Shown here: positions 19,250 to 28,655 of the stretch, in pieces
Position numbering within the stretch: the first letter of the stretch is position 1
Layout: every line of letters starts with the position of its first letter
DNA from: Streptomyces sp. AC558_RSS880
GTDB taxonomy: Bacteria > Actinomycetota > Actinomycetes > Streptomycetales > Streptomycetaceae
Assembly: GCF_019049255.1 (NCBI RefSeq)
Contig: NZ_JAGMUJ010000040.1
Coordinates: 124,001-188,000, forward strand
DNA: 64,000 bases
Direction: 5' to 3'
Made by a program: the position numbers and the translations under genes
Notes under the pieces: generated by a model
Database searches by the model: none
What the model was told of the DNA's origin: nothing
What the model saw: only the letters and a program-made list of their open reading frames with translations

Positions 19250-20866
19250 ATGACCACCCAGTCCACCCTGCAGTCCGTGCCTGCCCTGGGGACGCGCCCG
19301 GCGTCCGGCTCGAACCCGAGCCGTGCCGAGACCCGGGAGCAGCTCTCCAAGGCGTCGTACGACCTTCTCGTGATCGGCGGCGGCATCCTGGGCATCTCCA
19401 CCGCCTGGCACGCCGCGCAGTCCGGCCTCAGGGTGGCCCTGGTGGACGCCGGTGACTTCGCCGGCGCCACCTCCTCCGCCTCCTCCAAGCTGCTCCACGG
19501 CGGTCTGCGCTACCTGCAGACCGGCGCGGTGAAGCTGGTGGCGGAGAACCACTTCGAGCGCCGCGCGGTCTCCCGCCAGGTGGCCCCCCACCTGGCGAAC
19601 CCGCTCACGTTCTACCTCCCCGTGTACAAGGGCGGGCCGCACGGCGCGGCGAAGCTCGGCGCCGGTGTCTTCGCGTACTCGGCGCTGTCCGCCTTCGGCG
19701 ACGGCGTCGGCCACCTGCTCTCGCCGGCCAAGGCCGCGCAGGACGTGCCGGAGCTGCGCACCGAGAACCTCAAGGCCGTGGCCGTGTACGGCGACGACCA
19801 GATGAACGACGCGCGCATGGCGCTGATGACGGTCCGCGCGGCGGCCGAGTCCGGCGCGGTCGTCCTCAACCACGCCGAGGTGACGGGCCTGCGCTTCACC
19901 CGGGGCCGGGTCACCGGCGCCGAGCTGCGCGACCGGCTCTCGGGCGACGAGTTCGGCGTGAACGCCCGCCTCGTGCTCAACGCCACCGGCCCGTGGGTCG
20001 ACCACCTGCGCCGTATGGAGGACCCGGACGCCGCGCCGTCCATCCGTCTGTCGAAGGGCGCGCACCTGGTCCTGAAGCGGACCTCCCCGTGGAAGGCCGC
20101 GCTGGCCACCCCCATCGACAAGTACCGGATCACCTTCGCCCTCCCCTGGGAGGACATGCTGCTGCTCGGCACCACCGACGAGGAGTTCGAGGGCGACCCG
20201 GCGGACGTCGCGGTCACGGAGAAGGACACCGCGCAGATACTCGACGAGGCCGCGTTCTCCATCCGCGACCAGCAGCTCGACCGTGACCTGATCACGTACG
20301 CCTTCGCCGGGCTGCGGGTGCTGCCGGGCGGCCCCGGGGACACGGCCAAGGCCAAGCGGGAGACCGTCGTCACCGAGGGCCGGGGCGGGATGCTGTCCGT
20401 CGCGGGCGGCAAGTGGACCACCTTCCGCCACATCGGCCGTACGGTGATGCGCAAGCTCCAGGAACTGCCGGGTCACCCGCTGGGCGAGGACTTCGAGCCG
20501 ATCGCCTCGCTGCCGAAGAAGCTGCCGCTGCCGGGCGTGGCCAACCCCCGCGCGGTGGCCCACCGGCTGCTGGTCGACGGCCCGGCGCCCGGCCCGCGCA
20601 TGGCGGCGGACACCGCCAGGCACCTGGCCACCCACTACGGTTCGCTGGCCTTCGACATCGCCCGCCTGGCCAACGACGACCCGGCGCTCGCCCGGCGCGT
20701 CCACCCGGACGCCCCGGAGATCTGGGCGCAGGTCGTCTGGGCCCGCGACCACGAGTGGGCCGAGACCGCGGACGACGTGCTGCGCCGCCGCACCACCCTG
20801 ACGATCCGCGGCCTGGCCACGGACGAGGTCCGCGCCGACGTCCAGTCCCTGCTCGACAAGAGGTAA
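19250..20866 (+). CDS. glpD: Glycerol-3-phosphate dehydrogenase (FAD)
   Basis: A 538-aa membrane-associated flavoenzyme oxidising glycerol-3-phosphate to dihydroxyacetone phosphate and passing electrons to quinone. The FAD-binding loop VIGGGILGIS is at about 37-46; SSASSKLLHGGLRYLQ and AGGKWTTFR are the family signatures. The C-terminal helical domain is complete. It is last in the glycerol operon and followed by a strong hairpin. Confidence 0.96.
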   Translation: MTTQSTLQSVPALGTRPASGSNPSRAETREQLSKASYDLLVIGGGILGISTAWHAAQSGLRVALVDAGDFAGATSSASSKLLHGGLRYLQTGAVKLVAENHFERRAVSRQVAPHLANPLTFYLPVYKGGPHGAAKLGAGVFAYSALSAFGDGVGHLLSPAKAAQDVPELRTENLKAVAVYGDDQMNDARMALMTVRAAAESGAVVLNHAEVTGLRFTRGRVTGAELRDRLSGDEFGVNARLVLNATGPWVDHLRRMEDPDAAPSIRLSKGAHLVLKRTSPWKAALATPIDKYRITFALPWEDMLLLGTTDEEFEGDPADVAVTEKDTAQILDEAAFSIRDQQLDRDLITYAFAGLRVLPGGPGDTAKAKRETVVTEGRGGMLSVAGGKWTTFRHIGRTVMRKLQELPGHPLGEDFEPIASLPKKLPLPGVANPRAVAHRLLVDGPAPGPRMAADTARHLATHYGSLAFDIARLANDDPALARRVHPDAPEIWAQVVWARDHEWAETADDVLRRRTTLTIRGLATDEVRADVQSLLDKR

Positions 20867-20905
20867 CCCGCGGTCCCCCGGCTCCCCCGCACGGGAGCCG
20901 GTACC

Positions 20906-20947
20906 GGGTCAGGGGCGGCTCCGCACCGACGGAGCCGCCCCTGACCC
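20906..20947 (+). terminator. Hairpin after glpD
   Basis: Perfect 18-bp arms 20906-20923 and 20930-20947 around a six-base loop, 39 bases after the glpD stop; it ends the glycerol operon. Confidence 0.8.
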
Positions 20948-20999
20948 GTTACATAATGGGCTGGATACATCGGAGGTCTGGTCCGCAGGGAGGCGCGGT

Positions 21000-21671
21000 A
21001 TGGCAGTGACCGACGAGGCGATCGAGAAGATCAAGGGAATGATCGTCTCGGGTGCGCTGCGTCCCGGCGCCCGGCTGCCCAAGGAGAGCGAGCTCGCGGC
21101 CGAGCTGGGGCTGTCCCGCAACTCGCTGCGCGAGGCGGTGCGCGCCCTGTCGCTGATCCGCATCCTGGACGTACGGCAGGGCGACGGCACCTACGTCACC
21201 AGTCTCGACCCGCAACTCCTGCTGGAGGCGCTGAGTTTCGTCGTCGACTTCCACCGCGACGACACGGTCCTGGAGTTCCTCGCCGTGCGCCGCATCCTGG
21301 AGCCGGCCGCGACGGCCCTCGCGGCCACCCGGATCGGCGAGGAGCAACTGGACGCGCTGTCGGAGCAGTTGGACAGGCTCGGCGACGAACCGTCGGTGGA
21401 GGACCTGGTCGCCGCCGACCTGGAGTTCCACCGGGGCATCGTGCGCGGCTCCGGCAACTCCGTGCTGTGCTCCCTGCTCGACGGCCTGTCCGGCCCCACC
21501 ACCCGGGCCCGGATCTGGCGCGGGCTCACCCAGGAGGACGCGGTCGGCCGCACCCTGCGCGAGCACCGGGCCATCCTGGCCGCTCTGCGGGACCGGGACG
21601 CGGAGGCGGCGCGGTCCTGGGCGACGGTGCACATCGCGAGCGTGGAGCAGTGGCTGCGGTCCACACTGTGA
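21000..21671 (+). CDS. FadR-subfamily GntR transcriptional regulator
   Basis: A 223-aa regulator with an N-terminal winged helix (about 5-70, PKESELAAELGLSRNSLREAVRAL) and a C-terminal all-helical FCD ligand domain (about 85-215). The FCD domain has likely metal-binding Asp/His in DLEFHRGIV and the later EHRAIL. Ligand and targets are unknown; the neighbouring PAC2 gene lacks an obvious regulatory link. A short direct A/T-containing stretch just upstream could hold the operator. Confidence 0.88.
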   Translation: MAVTDEAIEKIKGMIVSGALRPGARLPKESELAAELGLSRNSLREAVRALSLIRILDVRQGDGTYVTSLDPQLLLEALSFVVDFHRDDTVLEFLAVRRILEPAATALAATRIGEEQLDALSEQLDRLGDEPSVEDLVAADLEFHRGIVRGSGNSVLCSLLDGLSGPTTRARIWRGLTQEDAVGRTLREHRAILAALRDRDAEAARSWATVHIASVEQWLRSTL

Positions 21672-21833
21672 ACGTCTCCTTCCGCCCCGGGGCCCCCGGA
21701 CCGCCGAAGGGTGTTTCCCGGTGCCCGACGGGGCAGTGATGGGGGCACTCCCCCTGTGAGGGGGCTGCGGGCGCCCCGTGAGCACGCCGTAAGGTTGGGG
21801 CGTACGCGAGGGCACGTCGGAAGGAGGCGCTGG

Positions 21834-22862
21834 GTGATCGAGCTCGAGGGGGTTCCCGAGCTGGTCGACCCGGTCATGGTGGCCGCGTTCGAGGGCTGGA
21901 ACGATGCCGGTGACGCCGCCTCCACCGCGGTCGCGCATCTGGACAGGGAGTGGAAGGGCGAGGTGTTCGCGGCGCTGGACGCCGAGGACTACTACGACTT
22001 CCAGGTGAACCGCCCCACGGTGTTCATGGAGGACGGCGTCCGCAAGATCACCTGGCCGACGACGCGGTTGTCGGTGGTCCGGGTCGGCGGCGAGAAGCCT
22101 CGCGATCTGGTGCTGGTCCGCGGCATCGAACCGTCCATGCGGTGGCGTTCGTTCTGCAACGAGATCCTCGGCTTCGCGCACGAACTCGGCGTGGAGCTGG
22201 TGGTCGTGCTGGGCGCGCTGCTCGGTGACACCCCGCACACCCGCCCGGTCCCGATCAGCGGGACCACGTCCGACCCGGACCTGGCCCGCCGCATGGACCT
22301 GGAGGAGACCAAGTACGAGGGCCCCACGGGCATCGTCGGCATCCTCCAGGAGGCGTGCACGCACGCGGGCGTGCCCGCGGTGTCGCTGTGGGCGGCGGTC
22401 CCGCACTACGTCTCGCAGCCGCCCAACCCGAAGGCCACGCTGGCCCTCCTCAACCGCCTGGAGGACCTGATCGACGTGCGGATCCCGCTGGGCGAGCTGC
22501 CCGAGGACGCGCGTGCCTGGCAGGTGGGTGTGGACCAACTGGCCGCGGAGGACAGCGAGGTGGCCGAGTACGTCCAGACGCTGGAGGAGGCCCGGGACAC
22601 CGCCGAGCTGCCGGAGGCGTCGGGCGAGGCGATCGCCCGCGAGTTCGAGCGCTACCTGCGGCGCCGTGACGGGGCGTCGGGTCCGCCCGGCGGGCACGCC
22701 ACGGCCGACGGCTCGGACGGTACGTCGTACCGGCGGGAGGGCCCGGGCGGGCGCACCCGCCCGCCGAGGCCGCCGAAGCCGGAGACGGACTCCGACCCGG
22801 GCTCGGACTCGGGCCCGGACTCGGGCCCGGACTCGGGCGGCGATGATTCGTCGGAGGACTGA
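21834..22862 (+). CDS. PAC2-family protein
   Basis: A 342-aa member of the PAC2 family, related to proteasome assembly chaperone 2. The PAC2 core covers about 1-270, with VAAFEGWNDAGDAAS near the N-terminus and PHTRPV and SLWAAVPHYV further on. A low-complexity tail from about 285 is rich in Gly, Pro, Ser and Asp. GTG 21834 follows AAGGAGG. In actinobacteria the biochemical role is unproven; a link to the proteasome is suggestive only. Confidence 0.85.
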   Translation: MIELEGVPELVDPVMVAAFEGWNDAGDAASTAVAHLDREWKGEVFAALDAEDYYDFQVNRPTVFMEDGVRKITWPTTRLSVVRVGGEKPRDLVLVRGIEPSMRWRSFCNEILGFAHELGVELVVVLGALLGDTPHTRPVPISGTTSDPDLARRMDLEETKYEGPTGIVGILQEACTHAGVPAVSLWAAVPHYVSQPPNPKATLALLNRLEDLIDVRIPLGELPEDARAWQVGVDQLAAEDSEVAEYVQTLEEARDTAELPEASGEAIAREFERYLRRRDGASGPPGGHATADGSDGTSYRREGPGGRTRPPRPPKPETDSDPGSDSGPDSGPDSGGDDSSED

Positions 22863-22864
22863 AC

Positions 22865-22904
22865 ACGAAGGGGCGCCCTGTTTCTGAACGGGGCGCCCCT
22901 TCGT
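22865..22904. terminator. Bidirectional hairpin
   Basis: Fourteen-base perfect arms 22865-22878 and 22891-22904, ACGAAGGGGCGCCC type, between the convergent PAC2 and mshC genes. Confidence 0.75.
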
Positions 22905-22916
22905 CGTGGTGTCCGG

Positions 22917-24146
22917 TTACAGCGCCACGCCGAGCAGCGCGTCCACCGCGCGGGAGACGACGCCGGGCGCGCCGGTGTCCGTGCCGCCGCTCTCCTCCTG
23001 GAGCACGGTCCAGCGGTCGACGGCGGCCAGCGCGGCGGGGGCGTCCAGATCGTTGGCCAGCGCCTCGCGGATCTCCTCGACCAGCGCCTCGGCGGGCGGG
23101 CCGTCGGGGCGGGAGACCGCGGCACGCCAGTGGCCGAGGCGGGTCACGGCGTCCTGGAGGACCTGGTCGGTCCACTCCCAGTCGGCGCGGTAGTGGTGGG
23201 CGAGCAGCGCCAGCCGGATCGCCGCCGGGTCCACGCCCTCGCGCCGCAGCGCGGACACGAAGACCAGGTTGCCCTTGGACTTGGACATCTTCTCGCCGTG
23301 CAGGGCGACCATGCCGGCGTGGACGTACGCCTTGGCCATGGGGAACTCGCCGGTGAGCGCCTGGGCGTGCGAGGCGCCCATCTCGTGGTGCGGGAAGACC
23401 AGGTCGGAGCCGCCGCCCTGGACGTCGAAGCCCATGCCGAGGTGGTCGAGGGCGATGGCCACGCACTCGATGTGCCAGCCGGGGCGGCCCCGGCCGAGGG
23501 AGCCGCCGTCCCAGCTCGGCTCGCCCTCGCGGGCGGCCATCCAGAGCATCGGGTCGACGGGGTTCTTCTTGCCCGGACGGTCCGGGTCGCCGCCGCGTTC
23601 GGCGGACAGCAGCCGCATGGCGGCGGCGTCGAGGTTCGAGACCTGGCCGAAGTGCGGGTCGGACTCGACGGAGAAGTAGACGTCGCCGTCGATCTCGTAG
23701 GTCGCACCGAGGTCACGCAGCCGTTCGACGAGGGGGACGATGCCGGGTATCGCCTCCACGGCGCCTATGTACTGGCGCGGGGGCAGCATCCGCAGGGCCG
23801 TCATGTCCTCGCGGAACAGCGCGGTCTCGCGCTCGGCGAGCTCGGCCCAGTCGAGGCCGTCCCGCTCGGCCCGCTCCAGCAGCGGGTCGTCGACGTCGGT
23901 GACGTTCTGGACGTAGTGAACCTGCCGCTTGGTGTCGAGCCACACGCGCTGCACGAGGTCGAACGCGTTGTAGGTCGCCGCGTGTCCGATGTGGGTGGCG
24001 TCGTAGGGGGTGATGCCGCAGACGTAGATACGGGCGACGGGACCGGGGGCGGAGGTGATCAGGCCTCCGGTCGCGGTGTCGTGGATCCTCAGGTCGCGGC
24101 CCTGACCGGGCAGGGCGGGGACCTCGGAAGCGGGCCAGGCATGCAT
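22917..24146 (-). CDS. mshC: L-cysteine:1D-myo-inositol 2-amino-2-deoxy-alpha-D-glucopyranoside ligase MshC
   Basis: A 409-aa ATP-dependent ligase joining Cys to GlcN-Ins in mycothiol synthesis. It is derived from cysteinyl-tRNA synthetase: HIGHA replaces HIGH, KMSKSKGN is intact, and zinc-ligand Cys/His lie in IYVCGIT and GWHIECVAIA. It lacks the tRNA-binding C-terminal domain of CysS, as expected for MshC. The upstream same-strand genes for DUF3090, a kinase-like family and a phosphomutase are its usual actinobacterial neighbours. Confidence 0.94.
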   Translation of the reverse strand: MHAWPASEVPALPGQGRDLRIHDTATGGLITSAPGPVARIYVCGITPYDATHIGHAATYNAFDLVQRVWLDTKRQVHYVQNVTDVDDPLLERAERDGLDWAELAERETALFREDMTALRMLPPRQYIGAVEAIPGIVPLVERLRDLGATYEIDGDVYFSVESDPHFGQVSNLDAAAMRLLSAERGGDPDRPGKKNPVDPMLWMAAREGEPSWDGGSLGRGRPGWHIECVAIALDHLGMGFDVQGGGSDLVFPHHEMGASHAQALTGEFPMAKAYVHAGMVALHGEKMSKSKGNLVFVSALRREGVDPAAIRLALLAHHYRADWEWTDQVLQDAVTRLGHWRAAVSRPDGPPAEALVEEIREALANDLDAPAALAAVDRWTVLQEESGGTDTGAPGVVSRAVDALLGVAL

Positions 24147-24248
24147 GTCATGAGCCTAACCGGACCGCGGTTCGGAAAACGAACGGGAGCAGGCCGGATG
24201 ACCGGGAAGGCGCTCTTGCGCCGCGCCGTCCGGTGTGCTGCCGGTCCC

Positions 24249-24292
24249 GTTCCGGACGGGCTGCCGTCTCGTTCCGGACGGGCTGCCGTCTC
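24249..24292. repeat. Two exact 22-bp tandem repeats
   Basis: Units 24249-24270 and 24271-24292 are identical and a third unit begins (GTTC). They abut the stop codon of the SCO1664-family gene. Confidence 0.85.
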
Positions 24293-24294
24293 GT

Positions 24295-25128
24295 TCAGAC
24301 CGGGGGCCAGGGGATGGCCGGCCAGTCGCCGCCCGGCTGCGGGTGGGTGCCGGTGGTGAGGAGGGTCTCGACGCGTGTACGGGTGGCGTCGATCTCCGCG
24401 CGGGTGATGAGGGGGGTCAGGGCGGCGGTGAGGGCGCCGGTGCCGGTGAGGGCCGTTCTGAGGCCCTCGAGGACGTCCAACGCCTCCGCGGTCAGGGGCT
24501 CACCCGCCCAGCCCCACAGCAGGGTGCGGAGCTTGTCCTCGGCGTTGAAGGTGACCCCGTGGTCGATGCCGTACAGCAGGCCCTCCGCGGTGGGCAGCAG
24601 ATGCCCGCCCTTGCGGTCGGCGTTGTTGATCACCGCGTCGAGGACCGCGAGCCGGCGCAGCCGCTCGTCGTCGGCGTGCACGAGCAGCGCGGTGCGGCCC
24701 TCACCGACCTCGGCGAAGCCGACCGCCTTCCAGCCCGGCTCCGGCTCCTCGCCGTCGACCAGGGCGAGGAGTTCCGCGCCGGGCGCCGTCTCGATCCACA
24801 GTTGGCACATGCCCTCGCCGTAGGGGCCGTCGCGGAGCACGGTGGGCGGGACGAGGCCCCAGCCGGTCGCCTCGGAGACCGCGTACGCCGCGACCTCGCG
24901 CCCGGCGAGCGTGCCGTCGGGGAAGTCCCACAGGGGCCGCTCCCCGGCGACCGGCTTGTAGACGCACGCGGCTTCCCGGCCGTCGTACGTCACGGTGCAG
25001 TACAGCGCCGCGTTCGACGCCTCGCGGATGCGTCCGCGCACGGTCAGCTCGCCCTCGGCGAGCAGCGCCGCGGCGGCCGGGTCGGCGGCCGTCACGCTCC
25101 GCGGCGGTATCCGTTCTGGCGCGGACAT
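24295..25128 (-). CDS. SCO1664-family conserved protein (PI3/4-kinase-like fold)
   Basis: A 277-aa actinobacterial protein family recalled as SCO1664/TIGR03843. It shows CVYKPVAGERPLWDFPDG and, later, LDAVINNADRK followed by GIDHG, resembling the ATP-binding lysine and N...D pairs of PI3/4-kinase-like and HipA-like folds. The ATG at 25128 follows GGAAGG and overlaps the end of the DUF3090 gene by 37 bases, so translation is probably coupled. Catalytic activity is not established. Confidence 0.85.
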   Translation of the reverse strand: MSAPERIPPRSVTAADPAAAALLAEGELTVRGRIREASNAALYCTVTYDGREAACVYKPVAGERPLWDFPDGTLAGREVAAYAVSEATGWGLVPPTVLRDGPYGEGMCQLWIETAPGAELLALVDGEEPEPGWKAVGFAEVGEGRTALLVHADDERLRRLAVLDAVINNADRKGGHLLPTAEGLLYGIDHGVTFNAEDKLRTLLWGWAGEPLTAEALDVLEGLRTALTGTGALTAALTPLITRAEIDATRTRVETLLTTGTHPQPGGDWPAIPWPPV

Positions 25129-25682
25129 ACGTGTCCTTCCGGGTCGAGCGGGAGGCTGCACAGCGGGCACGGCGGCCGCCCGGCGTTGACGACGTCGAGG
25201 GCGCGCTTGGCGAAGGCCCGGGCCTGCGCGCCGGTGAGCCGGACGCGGAGCATCGGGGGCCCGTTCTCCTCGTCCTGGAGCAGCCGCTCCTCGGCCTCGG
25301 CGAGGTCCTCCTCGGAGTCGGCGTCCAGTTCGACGAGCGCCTGCGCCTCGACGATCATGCGCTGCTCCTCGCCGTCCCAGGCGAGCGCCATGGTGCCGAC
25401 GCGGAACTCCTCCTCCACGGGGGTGTCCAGCGGGGCGCTGTCGGTGATCTCGGCCGGCGTCATCGCGGGCACCGCCGCGCTGCCGCCGCTGCGGCGCACG
25501 ACCTCGTCGAGCAGTTCGTCCATCCGCTCGGCGAGCGCCGCGACCTGGGTCTTCTCCAGAGCCACGCTGGTCACCCGGGAGCCGGCGGAGGCCTGGAGGA
25601 AGAACGTACGGCGCCCTGGCAGCCCGACCGTACCGGCCACGAAACGTTCCGGTTGGTCGTAGAGGAACACCTGACGGGACAC
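25092..25682 (-). CDS. DUF3090 family protein
   Basis: A 196-aa actinobacterial protein with no known activity. The C-terminus has PCPLCSLPLDPEGHVCP, a likely zinc knuckle; the rest is an alpha/beta domain rich in acidic residues at about 115-145. GTG 25682 is chosen from the SRQVFLYDQPERF start typical of the family and an upstream GGAGA. It is the middle gene of the phosphomutase-DUF3090-SCO1664 trio. Confidence 0.85.
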   Translation of the reverse strand: MSRQVFLYDQPERFVAGTVGLPGRRTFFLQASAGSRVTSVALEKTQVAALAERMDELLDEVVRRSGGSAAVPAMTPAEITDSAPLDTPVEEEFRVGTMALAWDGEEQRMIVEAQALVELDADSEEDLAEAEERLLQDEENGPPMLRVRLTGAQARAFAKRALDVVNAGRPPCPLCSLPLDPEGHVCPRQNGYRRGA

Positions 25683-25786
25683 GTCCTGTCTCCATTGAGA
25701 GTCGTGGTGGGCGGTGGGGGGGGACGGGCGGCTGGTCGAAACGGGGACGCACTGCTGCGACCGCTTCACCCTACTGCGCCCGACGA

Positions 25787-26473
25787 TCACGGTGCGCCCG
25801 CGTCGCCCCCGACCGTGGCGTCGTCGGCCGGCGGTTCCTCGCGCGGCGCCAGGGACGCGAGGTCGCCGGTGTCGCCGAGGCGGACGAGAAAAGGACGCAG
25901 CCGTGTGTAACGGATCGCGGTGATGGAACACGGTTCAACGGAAATCCGCTGGAAGAGGTCGAGATGAAGTCCGAGCGCGTCCGCGACGAGAGACTTGATG
26001 ATGTCGCCGTGCGAGCACATGAGGTACACGGCGTCGGCGCCGTGATCGCGCTCCACGCGCGCGTTCCACTCGCGCACCGCCTCGGCGGCGCGCGTCTGCA
26101 TCGCGCGCATGGACTCCCCGCCGGGGAAGGCCGCCGCCGACGGGTGCGCCTGCACCACCTCCATCAGGGGCTCGTCCTTGAGTTCGGCGAGTTTGCGGCC
26201 CGACCAGTCGCCGTAGTGGCACTCGCCGATGCGGTCGTCGGTGTGCGGGGTGAGGCCGGGACGGGCGTCCAGCAGCGGCCGGAGGGTCTCCCGGCAGCGC
26301 TGGAGCGGGCTGGTGACGATCTCGGCCAGCGGCAGCTCGGCGAGCCGTCCGGGAAGTGCGGCGGCCTGGGCGGCGCCGCGGTCGTCGAGGGCGACGCCGG
26401 GCGTCCACCCGGCGAGCAGTCCCTCGGTGTTGGCGGTGGAGCGTCCGTGCCGGACCAGGAGCAGCGTGGGCAT
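25787..26473 (-). CDS. Histidine phosphatase / phosphomutase, MSMEG_4193 family
   Basis: A 228-aa member of the phosphoglycerate-mutase-like branch. The catalytic RHG is at about 8-10 in LLVRHGRSTAN, Arg and Glu follow in TSPLQRC and RIGECHYGDWSG, and the second catalytic His is in MCSHGDIIK. The substrate is unknown. It is first of the minus-strand cluster leading to mshC and divergent from corA. Confidence 0.88.
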   Translation of the reverse strand: MPTLLLVRHGRSTANTEGLLAGWTPGVALDDRGAAQAAALPGRLAELPLAEIVTSPLQRCRETLRPLLDARPGLTPHTDDRIGECHYGDWSGRKLAELKDEPLMEVVQAHPSAAAFPGGESMRAMQTRAAEAVREWNARVERDHGADAVYLMCSHGDIIKSLVADALGLHLDLFQRISVEPCSITAIRYTRLRPFLVRLGDTGDLASLAPREEPPADDATVGGDAGAP

Positions 26474-26535
26474 GCGGCCCAGGGTAGGCGCACCCGCGGG
26501 TGCGGTGTCCGTGAGAGGAAGGGAGAAAACGCTTC

Positions 26536-27531
26536 GTGATCGTCGACTGTGCCATCTACCGGGAGGGGCATCGGTCGGAGGGGCCCCACGACTTCTCCGA
26601 CGCGCTGGACGAGGCGCGGTCGGCCGGGGGGTTCGTCTGGATCGGGCTGCACGAGCCGACGGCGGACGAGTTCGACCTGGTCGCGCAGGAGTTCAGCCTG
26701 CACCCGCTGGCGGTCGAGGACGCCCTCAAGGCCCATCAGCGGCCCAAGCTGGAGGTGTACGACGACTCGCTCTTCGTGGTGCTGAAACCGGTCGGGTACG
26801 AGCCGCGGAGCGACACCGTCTCCTCCGGCGAAGTCATGATCTTCCTCGGTGACTCCTTCGCCGTGACCGTACGGCACGGGGAGGACGCGCCGCTCGGGGC
26901 CGTGCGGCGGCGGCTCGAGCGGGAGCCCGAACTGCTGGGAGAGGGGCCCACCTCGGTGCTGTACGCGGTCGCCGACGCCGTCGTCGACCACTACCTGGAC
27001 GTGGCGACCGAACTGCAGACCGACCTGGAGGAGCTGGAGACGGAGGTCTTCAGCCCCGACAGCGGGGGTTCGCGGTACACCGCGTCCAAGATCTACAACT
27101 TCAAGCGGCAGATCCTGGAGTTCCGCCGCGCGACCGGGCCGCTGGCGCTGCCGATGACGCGGCTGGCGGGGGTCGGCACGTACGGGGGGAAGGTGCCGTT
27201 CGTGGAGGACCGGGTGCGGCCCTTCTTCCGTGACGTGCACGACCACCTCACCCGGGTGAACGAGTCCGTGGAAGGGCTGGACCGGCTGGTCTCGGACATC
27301 CTCTCGGCGCATCTGGCGCAGATGAGCGTGCGGCAGAACGACGACATGCGGAAGATCTCCGCGTGGGCGGCCATGGCCGCGGTCCCCACGATGATCGCGG
27401 GGATCTACGGGATGAACTTCGAGCACATGCCGGAGCTGCGGTGGGAGTGGTCGTATCCGGTGGTGATCCTGGTGATGGTGGGGCTGGAGGTGCTGCTGTT
27501 CCGCCTGTTCAAGCGGCGGGGGTGGATGTGA
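26536..27531 (+). CDS. corA: CorA-family magnesium/cobalt transporter
   Basis: A 331-aa pentameric divalent-cation channel. A long cytoplasmic funnel with an extended helix (about 120-265) is followed by two C-terminal transmembrane segments. The signature YGMN lies at the end of the first, and the protein ends in basic residues. The start is GTG at 26536. No riboswitch was recognised in the short upstream gap. Confidence 0.93.
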   Translation: MIVDCAIYREGHRSEGPHDFSDALDEARSAGGFVWIGLHEPTADEFDLVAQEFSLHPLAVEDALKAHQRPKLEVYDDSLFVVLKPVGYEPRSDTVSSGEVMIFLGDSFAVTVRHGEDAPLGAVRRRLEREPELLGEGPTSVLYAVADAVVDHYLDVATELQTDLEELETEVFSPDSGGSRYTASKIYNFKRQILEFRRATGPLALPMTRLAGVGTYGGKVPFVEDRVRPFFRDVHDHLTRVNESVEGLDRLVSDILSAHLAQMSVRQNDDMRKISAWAAMAAVPTMIAGIYGMNFEHMPELRWEWSYPVVILVMVGLEVLLFRLFKRRGWM

Positions 27532-27556
27532 GGGGCTGGGCCGGTGTCCGGTGTCC

Positions 27557-27636
27557 GGTCACGCGAACCCCGGTTCCGGGTTCGCCGGCCTGGTGCCCCC
27601 GTGCGGTCACGCGAACTTCGGCTCCGGGTTCGCCGG
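27557..27636. repeat. Imperfect direct repeat of a gene 3' end
   Basis: Bases 27605-27636, which include the last codons and stop of the ferritin-like gene, are repeated at 27557-27588 with changes only in the middle. It looks like a local duplication just after the stop. Confidence 0.7.
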
Positions 27637-28395
27637 GCCGCCGAGCGCGTTGCGGCGGTCGGGCATCCTGAGGGAGACCATGCGGCGCCAGCCGCCCAGG
27701 CGTTCGTACGCGTACACCGCGTGGATGCCTGCCGCGAGGACCGCCGCCTTGGGGGCGGGCCAGCCGAGGATGCGGCCCATGTGGGCCATCACCGCCAGGC
27801 TGACGTCCCGGTAGACGCGGATCTCCGCGAGCGCGCACTCGCGCAGGGTGCGCTGGATGGCGCGGCCGTGTCCGGCGTACGCGAAGCGCAGCAGTTCCTC
27901 GTGGCAGTAGGCGAGGTGGTTGTCCTCGTCGTCGGAGATCATCCTGACCGCGCGGCCGAGGTCGGGGTGGTCGGAGAAGTGCTTGCGCAGCAGGTCCATC
28001 TGCTCGGAGGCGCGTTGTTCGGTGACCCTGCTGTGGGCGAGGTAGGTGACGATGTCCTGGACGGTGAGGGGCTCGTCGCGCTTCAGCCGGCCGTGGGCCA
28101 GGCCGATGCCGCTGTTCTCGAGGAGCATCGTGTAGTCGGTCTCCGGGGGGACCGGGACGGGCTTGAGGCCGCGCTTCTTCATCAGGGCGTTGAAGATGCG
28201 GCCGTGCTTGTCCTCGTCGGCGCCGTGCCTGGTGATCTTGGGGGCGAGTTCGCGCTGGGTCTCGGGGACCAGCGCGGCGATACGGGCGTTCTCCCAGCCG
28301 CCCTGGGACTCGCCGCTCGCGGCGATGGAGCAGAACAGGGCGAAGGACTCGTCGTTGTCGAGGATCTCCTGGAACAGACTCTTGGCCGAAAGCAT
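27607..28395 (-). CDS. Ferritin-like superfamily protein
   Basis: A 262-aa helical protein with probable di-iron ligands: Glu and His in ITRHGADEDKHGRIF and again in ISDDEDNHLAYCHEEL, the E-x2-H spacing of ferritin-like carboxylate-bridged sites. The ATG at 28395 has GAGAGGTGG upstream. The substrate or role (oxidase or iron handling) is not known. It is conserved beside corA in Streptomyces from memory. Confidence 0.8.
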   Translation of the reverse strand: MLSAKSLFQEILDNDESFALFCSIAASGESQGGWENARIAALVPETQRELAPKITRHGADEDKHGRIFNALMKKRGLKPVPVPPETDYTMLLENSGIGLAHGRLKRDEPLTVQDIVTYLAHSRVTEQRASEQMDLLRKHFSDHPDLGRAVRMISDDEDNHLAYCHEELLRFAYAGHGRAIQRTLRECALAEIRVYRDVSLAVMAHMGRILGWPAPKAAVLAAGIHAVYAYERLGGWRRMVSLRMPDRRNALGGPANPEPKFA

Positions 28396-28606
28396 GGTGG
28401 GCCACCTCTCCGCAGGCTTCCGCTCTCCGCGGGCTTTCTGCTCTCCACGGGCTTCCGCGGCTCCGAAGTTCCGCAAAGAACGAGTCAAGTGCGCGGGACG
28501 GGTGGCGGCAACAGGTATGCCCGGCAACTCCGCCAAAAGGAGTACGGGAGAAGGGCGCGGGAGCGTAACCGGGTGGGTCGGCGGACGTTGTGGTGGGTGA
28601 CGGACG

Positions 28607-28652
28607 TCACGGCCGTGGCGGGGTGGCCCCCGAGCCCCCACCACGGCCGTGA
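28607..28652 (-). terminator. Hairpin downstream of the LLM oxidoreductase
   Basis: Arms 28607-28618 and 28641-28652 (TCACGGCCGTGG and complement) with further G/C pairing inside, directly after the stop at 28656. Confidence 0.65.
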
Positions 28653-28655
28653 GGT

